DNA from: Globodera rostochiensis
Lineage: Eukaryota; Nematoda; Chromadorea; Rhabditida; Heteroderidae
Direction: 5' to 3'
NCBI GenBank assembly: GCA_018350325.1
Contig: JAEVLN010000028.1
Coordinates: forward strand, 558,001-622,000
DNA: 64,000 nt
The notes below the pieces were generated by a model. That model searched no databases. It saw nothing but the letters and a program-made list of their open reading frames with translations, and was not told the origin of the DNA. The position numbers and the translations under genes were made by a program. This document shows, piece after piece, positions 34,601 through 45,770 of this stretch. The stretch's first letter is position 1, and each line of letters opens with the position of its first letter.

Positions 34601-35201
34601 GGCCTCAAAAACATTCAAACACGCTCAAAATCATGGCAAAATGTAGTTGGCAAAACAACAAAACGTAACATTTTTGCTGGGGTGACAAAACGTAGTGTAA
34701 CCCCACAGTCCGGTTCAATGTTCAATCGTTGAAAAGTGATCAAAATTTCCGGGGTTTTTCTGGAATTGGACTGCAGTATTACATTTACTGGCTTTTTGTT
34801 TTTGACTCACCAATTTGTCTTGCTTCAAACTGCGAGACAAAAATGACACAGAAGCCTGATTGGCCACATCGCTTTCGCCCACCGGGATCCAGTGATACTC
34901 GTCGTTGGCGTACCGGGCCAAATCGTCGTCCAATGGCTTATCCTTCTTGAAGCAAAAAAAAACATATTTTTATTTTGTTAATAATATCGTTTTTATTTCT
35001 TTAAACAAACAATTCAACAAATACCACCAAACCCTTATTATAAAAATGTCTTTTTTTTCTTTAAAACTTTTGCATTTTTACCACAGTTTGTTCCTGCCGG
35101 TTTATTGAATCAAAAAATGCTCTCCATGGGGTAGCGAAACAGCGACAAATTTGGAGGTTTTTTGTAACCGGAGAGCAACAGTGAGCGCGTGCGAGGAACA
35201 T
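31610..35201 (-). CDS. NDUFAF3: NDUFAF3-like complex I assembly factor with possible C-terminal coiled-coil extension
   Basis: Core exons (minus): 35,082-35,201; 34,811-34,945; 34,327-34,491; 33,700-33,814; 33,048-33,087; 32,898-32,982. They give 219 aa ending at TAA 32,898-32,900. The first exon looks like a mitochondrial presequence (MFLARAHCCSPVTKNLQICR). The DUF498 core is clear: GFRTHDNCYLLGPVAIFPKT, DITPESLELFFLLQPK, LDVLVIGVGDLKDIDSVRKR, ATFNFLNG and YVGAALYPP. The family helps assemble mitochondrial complex I. The bases at the stop (AC|GTAATA) also form a donor, and three more exons follow in the matching phase (32,130-32,244; 31,875-31,952; 31,610-31,732). If spliced, the product is 323 aa with an acidic/basic coiled coil (MRMERLEAKIEKDKRERF, QERRRLEAERMAEEEKK). 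The tail faintly resembles mitoribosomal mL64/CRIF1; it could also be a downstream gene. The junction at exons 4/5 (donor GTTATT) is the least certain. Confidence 0.85.
33197..33452. mobile_element. TIR element, GGTGTCCCTACGTTTTGCC family, copy 1
   Basis: Starts GGTTACCCTACGTTTTGTC and ends GGCAAAACGTAGGGACACC. It lies in the NDUFAF3 intron between exons 4 and 5. The interior shares GGATGATTTTGAG.ATGTTTTTGAATG with the other copies. Confidence 0.65.
33888..34261. mobile_element. TIR element with GGGCGTACC ends in an NDUFAF3 intron
   Basis: Left end GGGCGTACCCAGGGGGAGG and right end CTAGGTACGCCC are inverted. It holds one hairpin (33,988-34,013) followed by an unbroken C-run and (CT)n. It lies between exons 3 and 4. 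The flanks do not give a clear duplication. Confidence 0.55.
33988..34013 (-). repeat. GATA-type hairpin (minus strand)
   Basis: CCGGCGGCGCC, TATC, GGCATCGCCGA: one extra mismatch in the 3' arm. A C-run follows. Confidence 0.7.
34535..34705. mobile_element. TIR element, TACGTTTTGCC family, copy 2
   Basis: Ends near TGTACGTTTTGCCTCG and GACAAAACGTAGTGTAACCCC. Shorter interior with the shared TTTTGGCCTCAAAAACATTC segment. In the NDUFAF3 intron between exons 2 and 3. Confidence 0.55.
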
Positions 35202-35883
35202 AATCACTTATTGAATGCTCAAATTGAACAAAAAAATATATATAAATATAAAAATGTTAAAACATTGTATCAATTATTTACAAAACTATGAACAGATGAG
35301 TCAAAAAATTTATCTCATAATAAATGTATGAAAACTATAGAAATCCCAAATAGTATATGATACAACGTGAAAAATGAGAATTTAGTTCGGGTCATAACAT
35401 CAAACGGATTTTAACTAATTCAAATAACAAAATTTAATGCAATGAAATTTTAAGTTCCAAGAAAATGGCAGAGGAAAACAGCACCAAAATTTGACAGAAA
35501 CCCCATATAAGGCCTCATTCACAATGACCACACTGATCCGATCGATCATGCCCCAGATCAGAGACATTGCCAAAAACGAATATTCTTTTTGATTAGATGC
35601 CCCATCATTTATGACTAAATTGATCACGATGACTACTAATTGGTAAGCTAGCACCCGTCAAACACCAGCACCATCAAAAGCTAAACATATGAGGAGGTAA
35701 CTGAACGTCATGGCGTCCAGCAGTGCACCACCACACACCCACACATTGTCAATCTGTTGCCTGAACCATCTAATCAATAAAAATTGGAAACAATTTTTTG
35801 CTGTAATGTGCCAAATTGAGAGACACGCCAACGACGCCTCCGGGGAAATTATAAATTATTTGAAATTTTTTTTCTTCCAAAAT
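35202..35883. other. Intercistronic gap between GSKIP-like gene and NDUFAF3
   Basis: About 680 bp, A/T-rich, with no ORF I support. Both neighbours read on the minus strand, so an operon-like arrangement is possible but the gap is long for one. Confidence 0.35.
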
Positions 35884-38581
35884 CTAAGTCCCGAACACCT
35901 CCATCATACGGCCGGCAGCATGCGCCGATGTCCGCTGCAGCTGACTCAAACGCTTCGCCAAACAGTCCGTGAAGTGTTTGGCGTGGTCAGGCGAAATAAC
36001 CTTTTTTTGGGAGGTGGGTGAGCAAAAGTAATAAAACAATTTTTTTTTTGTGTCCCTATCGGTAACCCAACGTTTTGCCAACGTTACATTTTGCCAACTC
36101 AGCAAAAATGTTACGTTTTGCCAACTTTACGTTTTCTGGATGATTTTGAGCATGTTTTTGAATGTTTTGAGGCCAAAAAATTCCGAAAAGAGGTTGAGTT
36201 GGCAAAATGTAACGTTGGCCAAACGTAGGGACACCGTCCCTATCAATCTCCAATTTTCTTCTGTGTGTACTTATTTCAAGGATTTTATAAAAAAAAATTC
36301 ATTTAGTAAACCAATCGAAAGGTTCTTATTAATAAAAATGATTTTTGGGAAAAATGCAAAACCAGATTTTTTCATGAACGCCCCCGCCCCGTTGGTGGTT
36401 CACCTTCAGCACCTCCTTGGCATTCTGAAAATAGCGCGTGTGCAGTGCCACATTGTGATAGTCACCTGAACAAAACAAAGTGCCAATAAACAAAAAAACT
36501 TTTTGAAATTTAATAATTTGTTGTGTTCGTTCACCCAACCATTCATGCAATCGGTGTGCATGGAACAAATGCGCCAGCCTTTCATGGTCAACTCCAACGT
36601 GAACGGATGCTCTTAAAAAATAATGAAAATTTTGATTTAAATGCGAGTGAATAAGGCATACCCTCATACGTTTTAATGTTCAAGAAAACCAACTCCGAAG
36701 TTCTTGGAAGAATCTCGGAAACAGAGATTTGCTTCACCTTTAAAAAAATGCAAAAAATTAAAGGAAATTTTAGACAAAAATTTATATAATGCCAAACATC
36801 AAAACGATTTTTTATGTAAAAATGATTTAGAAAATTCTGATCAATTTGGACAAAAAAAAAATTCTGATCAATTTGGACAAAAAACTTCACAAAATGTCAA
36901 ACATCAAAACGATTTTTTATATAAAATGGTTTAGAAAATTCTGATCAATTTGGACAAAAAACTTCACAAAATGTCAAACAACAAAACGATTTTTTATATA
37001 AAAATGGTTTATAAAAATTCCGATCAATTTGGACAAGGAAATTTAAATCAACTTTTAACTACAGCTTATCCGAGTCGGGCCAAGGTGTGGCCAAGCCCAT
37101 ACGACCTACAATTGGCACATGGGGGGGGGTAGCCTCAGGGCGATTTTCGATTCGATCGGCTATTTTACTTTTTCTTTCAAAAATTTTGAAAAAATCGAAA
37201 ATTTTCTAAATTTTTGCGCGAGTTTCTTAACTAGAAAAAAAAATTCGGACCCACCAACAACGAAATCCAAGGCTAGAAGGCCCTCTGGTCTCGGGTAAAA
37301 TCCAAAATCGCCATGACCATCCCTTGTACAGGTATGATCCGGGTCCGGTCTGGGCATTGAAATGAATAACTTTCGGGCACATGGGCGCCCGGTTTTTTAA
37401 AAATTTCAATTTGAAAAGACGAATTTAAACTAGAGCTTGGTCGGGTCGGTCAAGTCGGATTTCTTGGCCAAGAAGTGTCCGGGCGATTTAAAAACCCAAA
37501 TCCGGGCCATTCGATTCGGGTCCGGTCTGAGGGGGATAATTATGATGAAAGCCTCCGGGCACATAGAGGGCCGGCGGTTTTTTTTTAAATTTTGAGCTTC
37601 ATTTTTAACCAGATTTAAAAAACAAAAAAACCTGTGAAGCAAGTTCATGCACCGCCGCAATTGCTTCCAACTCAAGCGAACCGCTCAACGCGCTGTTCGT
37701 CCGACGGCGCTGCCCGCATTCCATCTGCTGATGGAATTGGCGATTCACTGCCGCAATGTCCTCCAAAGAAATTGGCGAGCTAAAAAATGGTTTTTTATTT
37801 TATATATTTTTGTAAAAGTTCAGAGTTTTGAAAAAATAGTTATAAAATTTGTCGCCGTTTCTGCATAAGAAACAATTCCAGGCATAAAATGTTGCTTTTT
37901 TTTTGCAAATGCGTGATTTTTGGACAAATTTCTTAACAAATTGCCATCTCATTCAAAATTGTTCCCGGCGGTGCCTATAGACACCGCCGACCCCCCCCCC
38001 CCCCTCTAAAAGTAAAGCAGAAGCACAATTTTTCAATGTTTTTTTGAAAATTGCTTAACAAATGCAGTAAAAAGTACACCCTTAAAATCGATTTTTTTTT
38101 AAATACGTAAAGAAAATGCAAATAAAACCCAAAAATGCTCCCTAAAAATCGACTTTTTTGGCTTGCCCCAATCCCCCACCCTCCCCCCCCCCCCCCAAGG
38201 CACGCTACTGCGGTGCTGGGTAAAATTTCACTGGACAATTAATTTTTCTGTAAAAAAACGCTTTCCAGCAACAAGGCGTATATAGTAGAAGCCTAAATCT
38301 TTCATCCTTATTTAAATTCGAAAAATCAAAAACCCCTTAAAGATTGTAATATTTTCAATATTTGGTAAACTTGCCCACTGCTCCTGCACTGGCGTATTTT
38401 CTGCGTCAAATTGCCCTCCGCTGTAAGGGACTCGCCAAAATGGAAATGTTGCGGTGCGCAGGTGCCCGAAGTGGGGCTGTGCACTTGACTTCGACTCGAT
38501 TGGTACACCTTGGCCGCTGTTTGCCATCGCTTCAAATTTGTTAAATTTGGCACTGACCACCGGCTTGAGTTTTTTAAACAT
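35884..38581 (-). CDS. GSKIP-domain protein (GSK3-interacting type), 5 firm exons plus tentative first exon
   Basis: Firm exons (minus): 37,632-37,779; 36,662-36,737; 36,540-36,611; 36,404-36,465; 35,884-36,000, joined in frame. They encode LELEAIAAVHELASQ, LVFLNIKTYEG, EHPFTLELTMKGWRI, then a C-terminal helix VISPDHAKHFTDCLAKRL. The order (LEAEA.V..V, Y.NV.T.E, LELT..G...V, LSP.....F...L..RLE.L) is that of the GSKIP domain, found in GSK3-beta-interacting protein and CLUH. GSKIP anchors GSK3 and PKA; since the gene ends right after the domain it is more GSKIP-like than CLUH-like. A probable 5' exon ends near 38,450-38,490 and starts at ATG 38,579-38,581 (MFKKLKPVVSAKFNKFEAMA), six bases after an AG that could receive a spliced leader. 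Its exact donor is unres olved, as exon 37,779 needs a two-base phase. Confidence 0.72.
36050..36232. mobile_element. TIR element, TACGTTTTGCC family, copy 3
   Basis: Starts GGTAACCCAACGTTTTGCC and ends GGCCAAACGTAGGGACACC. Lies in the last intron of the GSKIP-like gene. Third member of the family within 3 kb. Confidence 0.65.
36790..37045. repeat. Minisatellite, ~75-80 bp unit x3-4
   Basis: Repeats of a unit containing AAACGATTTTTTATATAAAA and TTCTGATCAATTTGGACAAA lie in a GSKIP intron. One unit has an internal 23-bp duplication near 36,835. Confidence 0.7.
37965..37990 (-). repeat. GATA-type hairpin, diverged
   Basis: CCGGCGGTGCC, TATA, GACACCGCCGA; followed by a C-run and CTAAAAGTAAAGCAGAA, the same 3' context as other copies. 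It belongs to an element ending near 38,215 (CAAGGCACGCTACTG). Confidence 0.65.
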
Positions 38582-38916
38582 TACCCCTAACCAAAACGAG
38601 AAAAAAACGCCAAAATTTGTGAATTTCTGATAAAAAAAATTTTAAATTTTAAAAAATTGTGTATAAGTAGGGCTGGGATTACATGCATTTTGCATTTTTT
38701 AGTCCAATTAAGTATCGATATAATTACTAATTAGCACAAAAAAGATGTTGTTTACGTTTGGTCTTTTTCTTCTTTGACCATTTTGAAATTGCATGCTTTG
38801 ATTGGCACTTTTTTGACTCAAAATTCTTTAACAAAAATGCAATAAAAAACGAAATTTTGCATATTTTAAAGCAAATTTTGTGCATATTTTGGCCAAAAAA
38901 TTGTTAAAAATGCCAA

Positions 38917-39190
38917 TTTTCGTGCATATAAATCCCAGCCCTAATTATAAGTCTTTCTTGCCCAAATATTTTGAAAGCTGGCACCACCTTTGTGTCTTGT
39001 TGACGGTAAAGGGGGGAAACGCCCAGGGAATCGGCGAGAAAATTTGCGTCGGGCCCAAAATTTGCGGGCGTTTTGGCTGCCGGAATGCCGTCCATGCCGG
39101 CCGCTGTCAGCAACTGTGAGGTAGATGAACAAATGCATGAGGAAATTGGCCCGGAAGAAGCAGCGCCGGATGCCATTTCTACACATTTTA
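38917..39190 (-). CDS. Putative exon(s) of an unrecognised minus-strand gene
   Basis: From ATG 39,174 the frame reads MASGAASSGPISS.., LLTAAGMDGIPAAKTPANFG and FLADSLGVSPLYRQQDTK to a candidate donor AAG|GTGGTG near 38,985. An AG two bases before the ATG could be a trans-splice acceptor. Codon choice (C/G third positions) is like the real genes in this window, but I see no continuation and no known domain. An overlapping frame contains a hydrophobic run (FLMHLFIYLT), so the true frame is uncertain. Confidence 0.35.
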
Positions 39191-39639
39191 ACAAAAAATG
39201 ATTCAAATTTTTTCAAATTCGATTACAATAATATTTTTAAAAAAAGAATTTAATTGATTATGCACGAAACACATTCCTAATGAAAATTGACATTGAGATG
39301 AAGCTATCCTCAAACAGACAACTGATTGATCAAAGCTCAAAAAAACCATAGGACTCCAGCAGAGACGAAAATATAGGTAGGTAAGTCAAAATCAAATTTC
39401 AAAAAAGTGAATAAATCGTATATTTTGGTATCTTAGATGATCTCATATGTATGTATCATAAATCTAACGATTTATTCGTTGATACCTAACCTCTGCATAA
39501 ATGTTTTTTTTAATTTAGTGACTTATATGTATTTCGCACTGGAGTCCTCTAATAACAGAAAAGTACCATTGGCCTATTCGAATTTTAATAAGCTTTATTA
39601 TCTGGCTAAATGGTAGACCAAATCGGTTTCCTGAAGGAC

Positions 39640-40052
39640 ATTGCCACGCCCTTGCTTACTACAAACTAGTGCCCACATAGACCGGAATTTTAACGAGATC
39701 CCCCGTCCCCAATCTCGGGCTTTTATGCCACCGGGATTTTGTAACGGGATCCCGGCCCGAGATCCCGCTCGGCTAATCTCGGTTGCTTTTCGATTCTGCC
39801 AACATATCCATTGTACAGACAGAACATGAGGGGGCGGGCACCTGCTGGCATTGGCTCGTTATCCGGGATTTGGATTTGTCCTCCTCCTTGGCCACCATCC
39901 AATAATAATAAGTCGTAAACAAAAGAGGGAGGCGAAAACAAAATTTCCCCGCTGTCACAAGTGCCCGTGCTCGGCTTCTTCTTTTCCATTTTATCGCCAC
40001 TTTTTTTCTTTTCCTCAATGGGCAGAGATGCAGATGAACTATTTTCAGCCAT
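39640..40052 (-). CDS. Putative first exon of an unrecognised gene, entering a repeat
   Basis: ATG at 40,050-40,052 follows TTTTCAG by about a dozen bases. The frame reads MAENSSSASLPIEEKKKSGD, then YDLLLLDGGQGGGQIQIPDN, and runs into a GATCCCG-rich repeat at ~39,660-39,790 where coding character is lost. A possible donor (GCAG|GTGCCC) lies near 39,840. It may belong to the exons at 38,917-39,190 or the GSKIP gene. Function unknown. Confidence 0.35.
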
Positions 40053-41693
40053 TCTTTTTCTGTCTGAAAATGTTTTGGCATAATGTTATAAGTGATTAAA
40101 TATGAATAACGGCAAACGAAGACTCAAAAATATTTTTGTTAATTTATTTAGTACTAAAAGAAAATGTTTAAATGCGCCGAACTGTATTCTCAAAAAACAA
40201 AATCGTATTTCTTACTCTTTTGAGGCTAGGCGTGGGAAAATGTTTTCAAAATTTGTTTGAAATTTTTATTTTAATATATTTTACTATTTTTAAGTTCTCA
40301 GAAATAAATTGTGTTGTGATTCATGTTCGGAAGAAATGATTCATAAATGCGTAGCAAAATGGCATTCGACCTGAAAAGTTTTTTAAAAGCAATAACATTT
40401 TAATAATAAAAAAAGAAACAAAAATCTGAAAAATGAGAACATTTTGGAAATGAAGAACCAGCCATTTACCGGGGCTTTTTCCAATTTCAATGGCCTCATA
40501 GAAATTGAAAAAAATAAATTGTGGGATAGTTGGTACTTGAAATGTAAACAGGATTAACGATTAGAAGCCCCCCCCCCATTCAATACAACAAAACAAACAT
40601 TCACCAAAAAGCTTTTTCCGATTAAGAGGAGGAGGAGGGAGCCCTCACGCCCATCACATAATATGTAAACTCATTGAAACTCTTTATTTTTTTTTTTATC
40701 AAAAAACAGAGATTTAGGGTGCTTGGCACTTCAATTCAATGTTCGTCTTGGCCAAAAAAATTTTTGCTAAACAAAATTATGTGGACTGAGGGCTTAGAAT
40801 TCGAAGCCTAAAAGGTTAAATCATTTTCGTTTAAAAATTTTATTTTATTTTCAAAGAATTATTTTTTTGGCACATTGTTGGATTTCTTTTTGAGAAAGGG
40901 GCTATATTTGGATTCTTCGAAGACAAAATACATACAACAAAACCCAAAAATTCGAGACTTTCTGACCGTGGAGGGATTCGGACGAGGGGGGGGGGGTCAT
41001 ATTAGGAACGGGTGCCGGCTGATCTGGGAATGGGCATTTGCCGCGGTAGGGCTCCGAATTCCCAGAACCCAATGCTTAACCAAAAATTGTCAATTTCGGT
41101 GGTTAGATACGCCTAGGCTTAGTGGGCTTCGGACCGGCAGCTCAATAAACGGTGTAATTTTCGCTGAAATTTGCGCTGGATATGATTTGGGAGTTCAATT
41201 TCAGTCAAAGATGTTTAAACACGAGAATACTTTAATAAAATTTATCATTTTGATTGTGAACACCATGTGCACAATGAATGAATTTGTTTTTTTGGGTATC
41301 GGGGGTCTTTAGCCGGTTGTTGATGCTTGTCAAATCCGTCATCCTCAGCGCGTTCAACGCTCACATCTCCATCATTCAACGAACGCCTAAAAATTGATAA
41401 AATTTATAAAAGTGTGCAAAACTTTTTAAAGTTAGACAGTAAGGTGGCCGCGCGTGACCCTGGCTGCGGGTCTCGCAAGTGGCTTTTAGACAATTTTTAG
41501 AATAAAAATGTTTTCAAAAAATGCTGATCAAAAGGGTCTCCCCCCAATGGGTTTTTGACCAACTTAATTTGGTAGTAACTTCTTTCATAGTTCTTGCCGG
41601 CAAGAAATTTTTGCTGACGCGTACTCAGCTCGACAGGAATCGATTGGTAGTATTTTTACTCGGATTCGAACCAGTCCTATATAAAGTAGTTAT
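40053..41693. other. Intergenic, partly duplicated
   Basis: No supported gene. 41,290-41,400 is a diverged copy of 42,300-42,410 (see the secreted protein below). A tRNA-like B box GGATTCGAACC occurs near 41,660. A 17-base C-run lies near 40,570 in the form GCCCCCCCCC. Confidence 0.4.
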
Positions 41694-42112
41694 CAGGGAT
41701 CTTAGAATGCCTTTTTTAATGGCAAATGCCACTGTTTTGAAAATTTGCCATTGCATTTGCCATTTCTCCAACTTGCCATTATTTTGCCATTTCTTGGAAC
41801 TTTGGGGAAAATTCTCATTTTTTTGAGGGAAAAGTGAGGTTTCCCAAAAATCATGCTCCTCGTACAATTTGAAGTGTTTGGTTGTAAATGTCTTAACAAT
41901 TCGAGTCAAAAATTCAAAACTGTCTCGGCGGCGCCTATCGGCACCGTCGACCCCCCTACCCCCTCCCCTAAAGCAGAATTCTAAAAAATGTTTTTTTTGA
42001 AATTTGTTAAGAAAAATTGCCATTACAATGCCATTTTTTGGACCCCTCGATGCCATTATCATTTCTTAGAAGCCGTTTGCCATTTTTCCTCGTTGGTGAT
42101 CTGAAATCCCTG
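41694..42112. mobile_element. hAT-like element, CAGGGATC termini, near-perfect TSD
   Basis: CAGGGATCTTAGA.. to ..GATCTGAAATCCCTG, flanked by GTAGTTAT (41,686-41,693) and GTAGTTAC (42,113-42,120). Subterminal repeats are TTTGCCATT. One hairpin sits inside (41,925-41,950). 419 bp, no coding capacity. Confidence 0.8.
41925..41950 (-). repeat. GATA-type hairpin (minus strand)
   Basis: TCGGCGGCGCC, TATC, GGCACCGTCGA. One mismatch in the 3' arm. Confidence 0.75.
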
Positions 42113-42472
42113 GTAGTTACTCCGAAATCTTTGGGATTTAAACCGGGGGTTCGGGCTGTTTTTAACTCGGGGGTATTTTTCACCAGAAAAAAATTGCGCC
42201 GGATATATATTTTTCAGTCAAGAATTTTAAACACGAGAATATTTTAATAAAATTTATCATTTTGATTATGAGCACAATGCACAATGAATGAATTTGTCTT
42301 TTTGGGTATCGGGGGTCTTTGGCCGGTTGTTGGTGATTCTCAAATCCGTCATTCTCAGCGCGTTCAACGCGCTCACATCTCCATCATCCAACGAACGAGC
42401 ACGCCTAAAAATTGAAAATTAAGTGTGCAAAACTTTTTGCATAAAAACCCAAATTTTTGTCACCAAAAAGTT

Positions 42473-43359
42473 TTAAATAATCATTGAAATAATTTGTTTT
42501 CTTTTAAAGTTACCGCCAAGAAAAAGCAGAAAGGTAAAGGTGAAGTTGCAGAGGGACATCACACCGCCGCCCTTTTCAATCGAAGCTTCGAGAACAATGT
42601 GCGGCGGTTTAAACGGAGGCGGAGTAGGAGGAGGAGGCGGAGGAGGAGTAGTCTTTGGAAGGAGCGCGTCAAGTTCGATGGAATCTTTATTGCAATTGCC
42701 TCCATTGACGTTTAAGCAATAGTTGCATATCGGTTTGGCACCCGCGTCTCTGCAGATTTTATCCAGTTCGTGGTCTTTGCTGCATCGATTGTTTTTGTCC
42801 TCACATGAATTGAAACGAAAGATGTCGTTGCCGTCTCCTTTATGTATAATTAGTGTAAAATGAAAAATAATTAAATTATTTTTTTAATTAAACGAATTTT
42901 TACTCACCATCTATGCACTTAAAGGTCATGCACCCCGTCAGGTCGTCAAGGCAATCAGTCTGGTGCAGATTATTACCCTCCACGAAGTTTTGTACTTTCA
43001 TTTTTTTCGTATACTTTTCGAGACCAGGGACCGAACCACGATGGCGCATCGCAAGTTGACAGTTATCGACTGCAATACATTTTTAACCCCAAAAAATTTC
43101 GTTTAGAAATTGTTGTAATATTGTTACAAATTATATAAATATGTTACTATTTATTTAAATATTATCACAGTACAGCATAAATCAGGTGCGAGAAAGTGGG
43201 CAGCGCAGTTTAAACCATTTAAAATAATTACTAAAAAGCTGTTACAGTACCGCAATCTTTGCTTAGCCCTAAAGGGCCGTCGCAGTCAAACGGCTCGCAA
43301 CTAGCTTCTTGCCCGAACACAACGAGGATGAGCATAGAGCTAATGAAGAATTTAGCCAT
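42473..43359 (-). CDS. Secreted cysteine-rich protein, 3 exons (candidate effector)
   Basis: Exons (minus) 43,251-43,359; 42,908-43,069; 42,473-42,837 give 175 aa. A signal peptide is clear (MAKFFISSMLILVVFGQEASC). The mature part has about 13 Cys, in clusters such as CEPFDCDGPLGLSKDC, DCLDDLTGCMTFKC, NSCEDKNNRCSKDHELDKIC and CNYCLNVNGGNC. A proline run (TTPPPPPPTPPPFKPP) follows, then a hydrophobic end (FTFTFLLFLGG), which could be a membrane or GPI-type tail. A donor GGCG|GTAACT lies just before the end, and a downstream exon at ~42,300-42,413 could replace the last residues; that exon is duplicated at 41,290-41,396. Small, secreted, Cys-rich and fast-evolving looking proteins are typical nematode effectors or cuticle/surface proteins; I recognise no family. 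Confidence 0.75.
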
Positions 43360-45770
43360 TTGGTTGGAAGCTTCTTCAGGAGTTTCTTTATTAAAGCAAA
43401 AATTTTATTAAAAGCGAAAATACAAGGGGGAAAAAATTAAACATTACGCTTTTATATTTCATTGTTTTAAAAAAATTCAAAATTTCAAACTAAATCACAG
43501 ACAAAAAAAACAAAAGCTGCAAATTTTTTGGAGTGTTCAAGATCTTGTGACTTGAAATAAATATTTTTGATCACTAAACTAAATCACAAAAAGACAAAAT
43601 AAAAATCAGATTTTCTGTATTTTGGACCAATTTTTTAAATGCATTTAAATAAATTTTCAAAAACGGCGTCTATCGCGATACTCCGGGACCTTTCCAAAAA
43701 TGTTACTTAATTTTTGTTTTCAATAAAATTTCCGACTACTCTAATGCCTTTTTGTTCTGTTTTGGCTTTGGAAAAGGGAGGTGCCGTGCCGCCCATTCCT
43801 GTTCCGAAGAATCAAGCAAAATTCTTGCCCAGTCCCACTACGATTTTATGGCTAAAAGTTATCCCATCCCAACCCCAAACTGTTTTTGTGAGGGGCGAAA
43901 CCGACTATTTATGCACAGCTCGAACCAATGGAATAGCGGCACACAGTCAATGCACGTTCCCAGGGCTGATTGGAAACGGATGAGTACCCCGCAAATCCCC
44001 CCCCCCCCCCCCCCCGTAAATTCGCTTTCCAACGCTAAAAGTGATGACTGGACCTTTTTTCTCCATCCCCACTGATCGTCCCTATTTTTTCTATTTAGTG
44101 ATCCGCCCCAGGAATTCGCTTTTTAATGCTAAATGTGATGACGGGACAATTTTGTCCATCTCCACTGAACGGCCCCATTTTTTCCATTGTGTAATCGGAC
44201 CCCCTCCGCCCCACGCAAAAATAAGGGGCATTTTTCATAATTTTACAAGAGAAAATAAAAGAAAAATTTTATAAAAAAGGTTAAAATGTTGATAAAACTG
44301 ATGGTTCTGATGAAGGTCGACCAAGAAAGATTTACTATCATTAAAAGAGTTCATTTTAAAAAAAAGTGTGCACAAAAAAAGGATTCCAATGAAATGATTC
44401 AGAATGGTTAAAAGCTTAAAAGAAAAATCGTACGTATGTAAAATATGATTAAGCGCGTTAGAAAACTATTTTTGCTGCCTAAGAATTCCAAAGATTCAAT
44501 TTTTTTTGTTAAATTCTAAAAAGAAAAAACAATATTTGTTGGAAATAAATATTGGGAATTAATTCACAATAAAACATCAATACCTGCTAATCTGATTCAA
44601 GACTAGAGGTCCGGTACAGGGAATGGGATTCAGATTGACACAAAAAAATTTGGAATTGTAATACTGATTTTGTGCTCAAAATTACGGAGATTGAAAGTTT
44701 GTCGGAACTACAGCTTCTTAAACTACCGTTGCCCTAATTAAAAATAACTAATTTATGTTCGAAATCAGGGAAAAAAAAGAAATATCATCAATTAACTCAT
44801 TCAAATCATGTTAGAGTATCATCAGCTTTTCAAGAATTTGTACTGAACCCGGATTGGATGATCTTAGCTTTTCATAAAAAATAAAAGTGAGGGATTGACA
44901 TTTTTAGACATTGACGACCCTAACAACGTTGAGCCTCAACGACATTGTCGGCACTTGCAAAAATCTGGTGGCAGATGCCGAGCTCAGCAGGCTTTGCTTC
45001 ATCCCGTTTAAAAAATTTACTTATTTCTATTCCTTTATCCCAGTTTCGGATCATTTGTCTCCCATAAAAAAAGTATTAAGATTTAAAAAAAAATTGAAAA
45101 TCGATCTTTAAAAAACTATTTGTTGTGTTCAATTTCCGAGCTCTATTTTTCAGGCTGTCAGAGAAATATAATCGCCGCAGAGCTGGCATTTAAAGATAAA
45201 GTCATGTTGAGAATTTTTGGCATTTTTGACTGAACACTTTAATTTTAAATGGATTTTCAGAGCCCTGAGCCTATCGACACGTTCTTAACTCTCCGCATTG
45301 CTGATCTGACTGACTCAAACTGGTCAGTCGCGCATCGGTCAGCGATCACCAAAATTTCTGAAACCGGATTTTAAAACGAATTTCTTTAAAAATGAAGAGT
45401 TTTAACTGTAATTATATCAAAATCAAACTCGGCAAAGGGTTTGGCCCGCAAATTTACGTTTATTTAAAATAAAATTCTAACGTGTATTCCGTGCGACTGC
45501 TTAGCAAGTTGGGCAAACGTAAAATCATGTCATTTTTACGCTTTGGAAAGTGAAACTCCGCAGTCAGGTTTAGTAACTTTTTGCAAAAACATTTTAAATT
45601 TCAAACCCGCTAAAAATATTCATTTTCTTTTATACGGGGAATAGCGGCAGTCCAAATAGCTCAATGTCGTGACGCAAGACAAACAAATGAATGAGTTGGA
45701 TTTTAAAGCATAAATTCGCATATCATAAAATTCGACAAATAAAAATGCATAAACATTCATTTTTGCTTCT
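43360..45770. other. Mostly non-coding; ~97-bp direct repeat and an orphan exon-like stretch
   Basis: 44,030-44,205 holds a duplicated block (GCTAAAAGTGATGACTGGAC / GCTAAATGTGATGACGGGAC). At 44,905-45,010 (+) an AG is followed by a frame starting IDDPNNVEPQRHCRHL, which has exon-like base composition but no partner. The rest shows stops in all frames. Confidence 0.35.
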
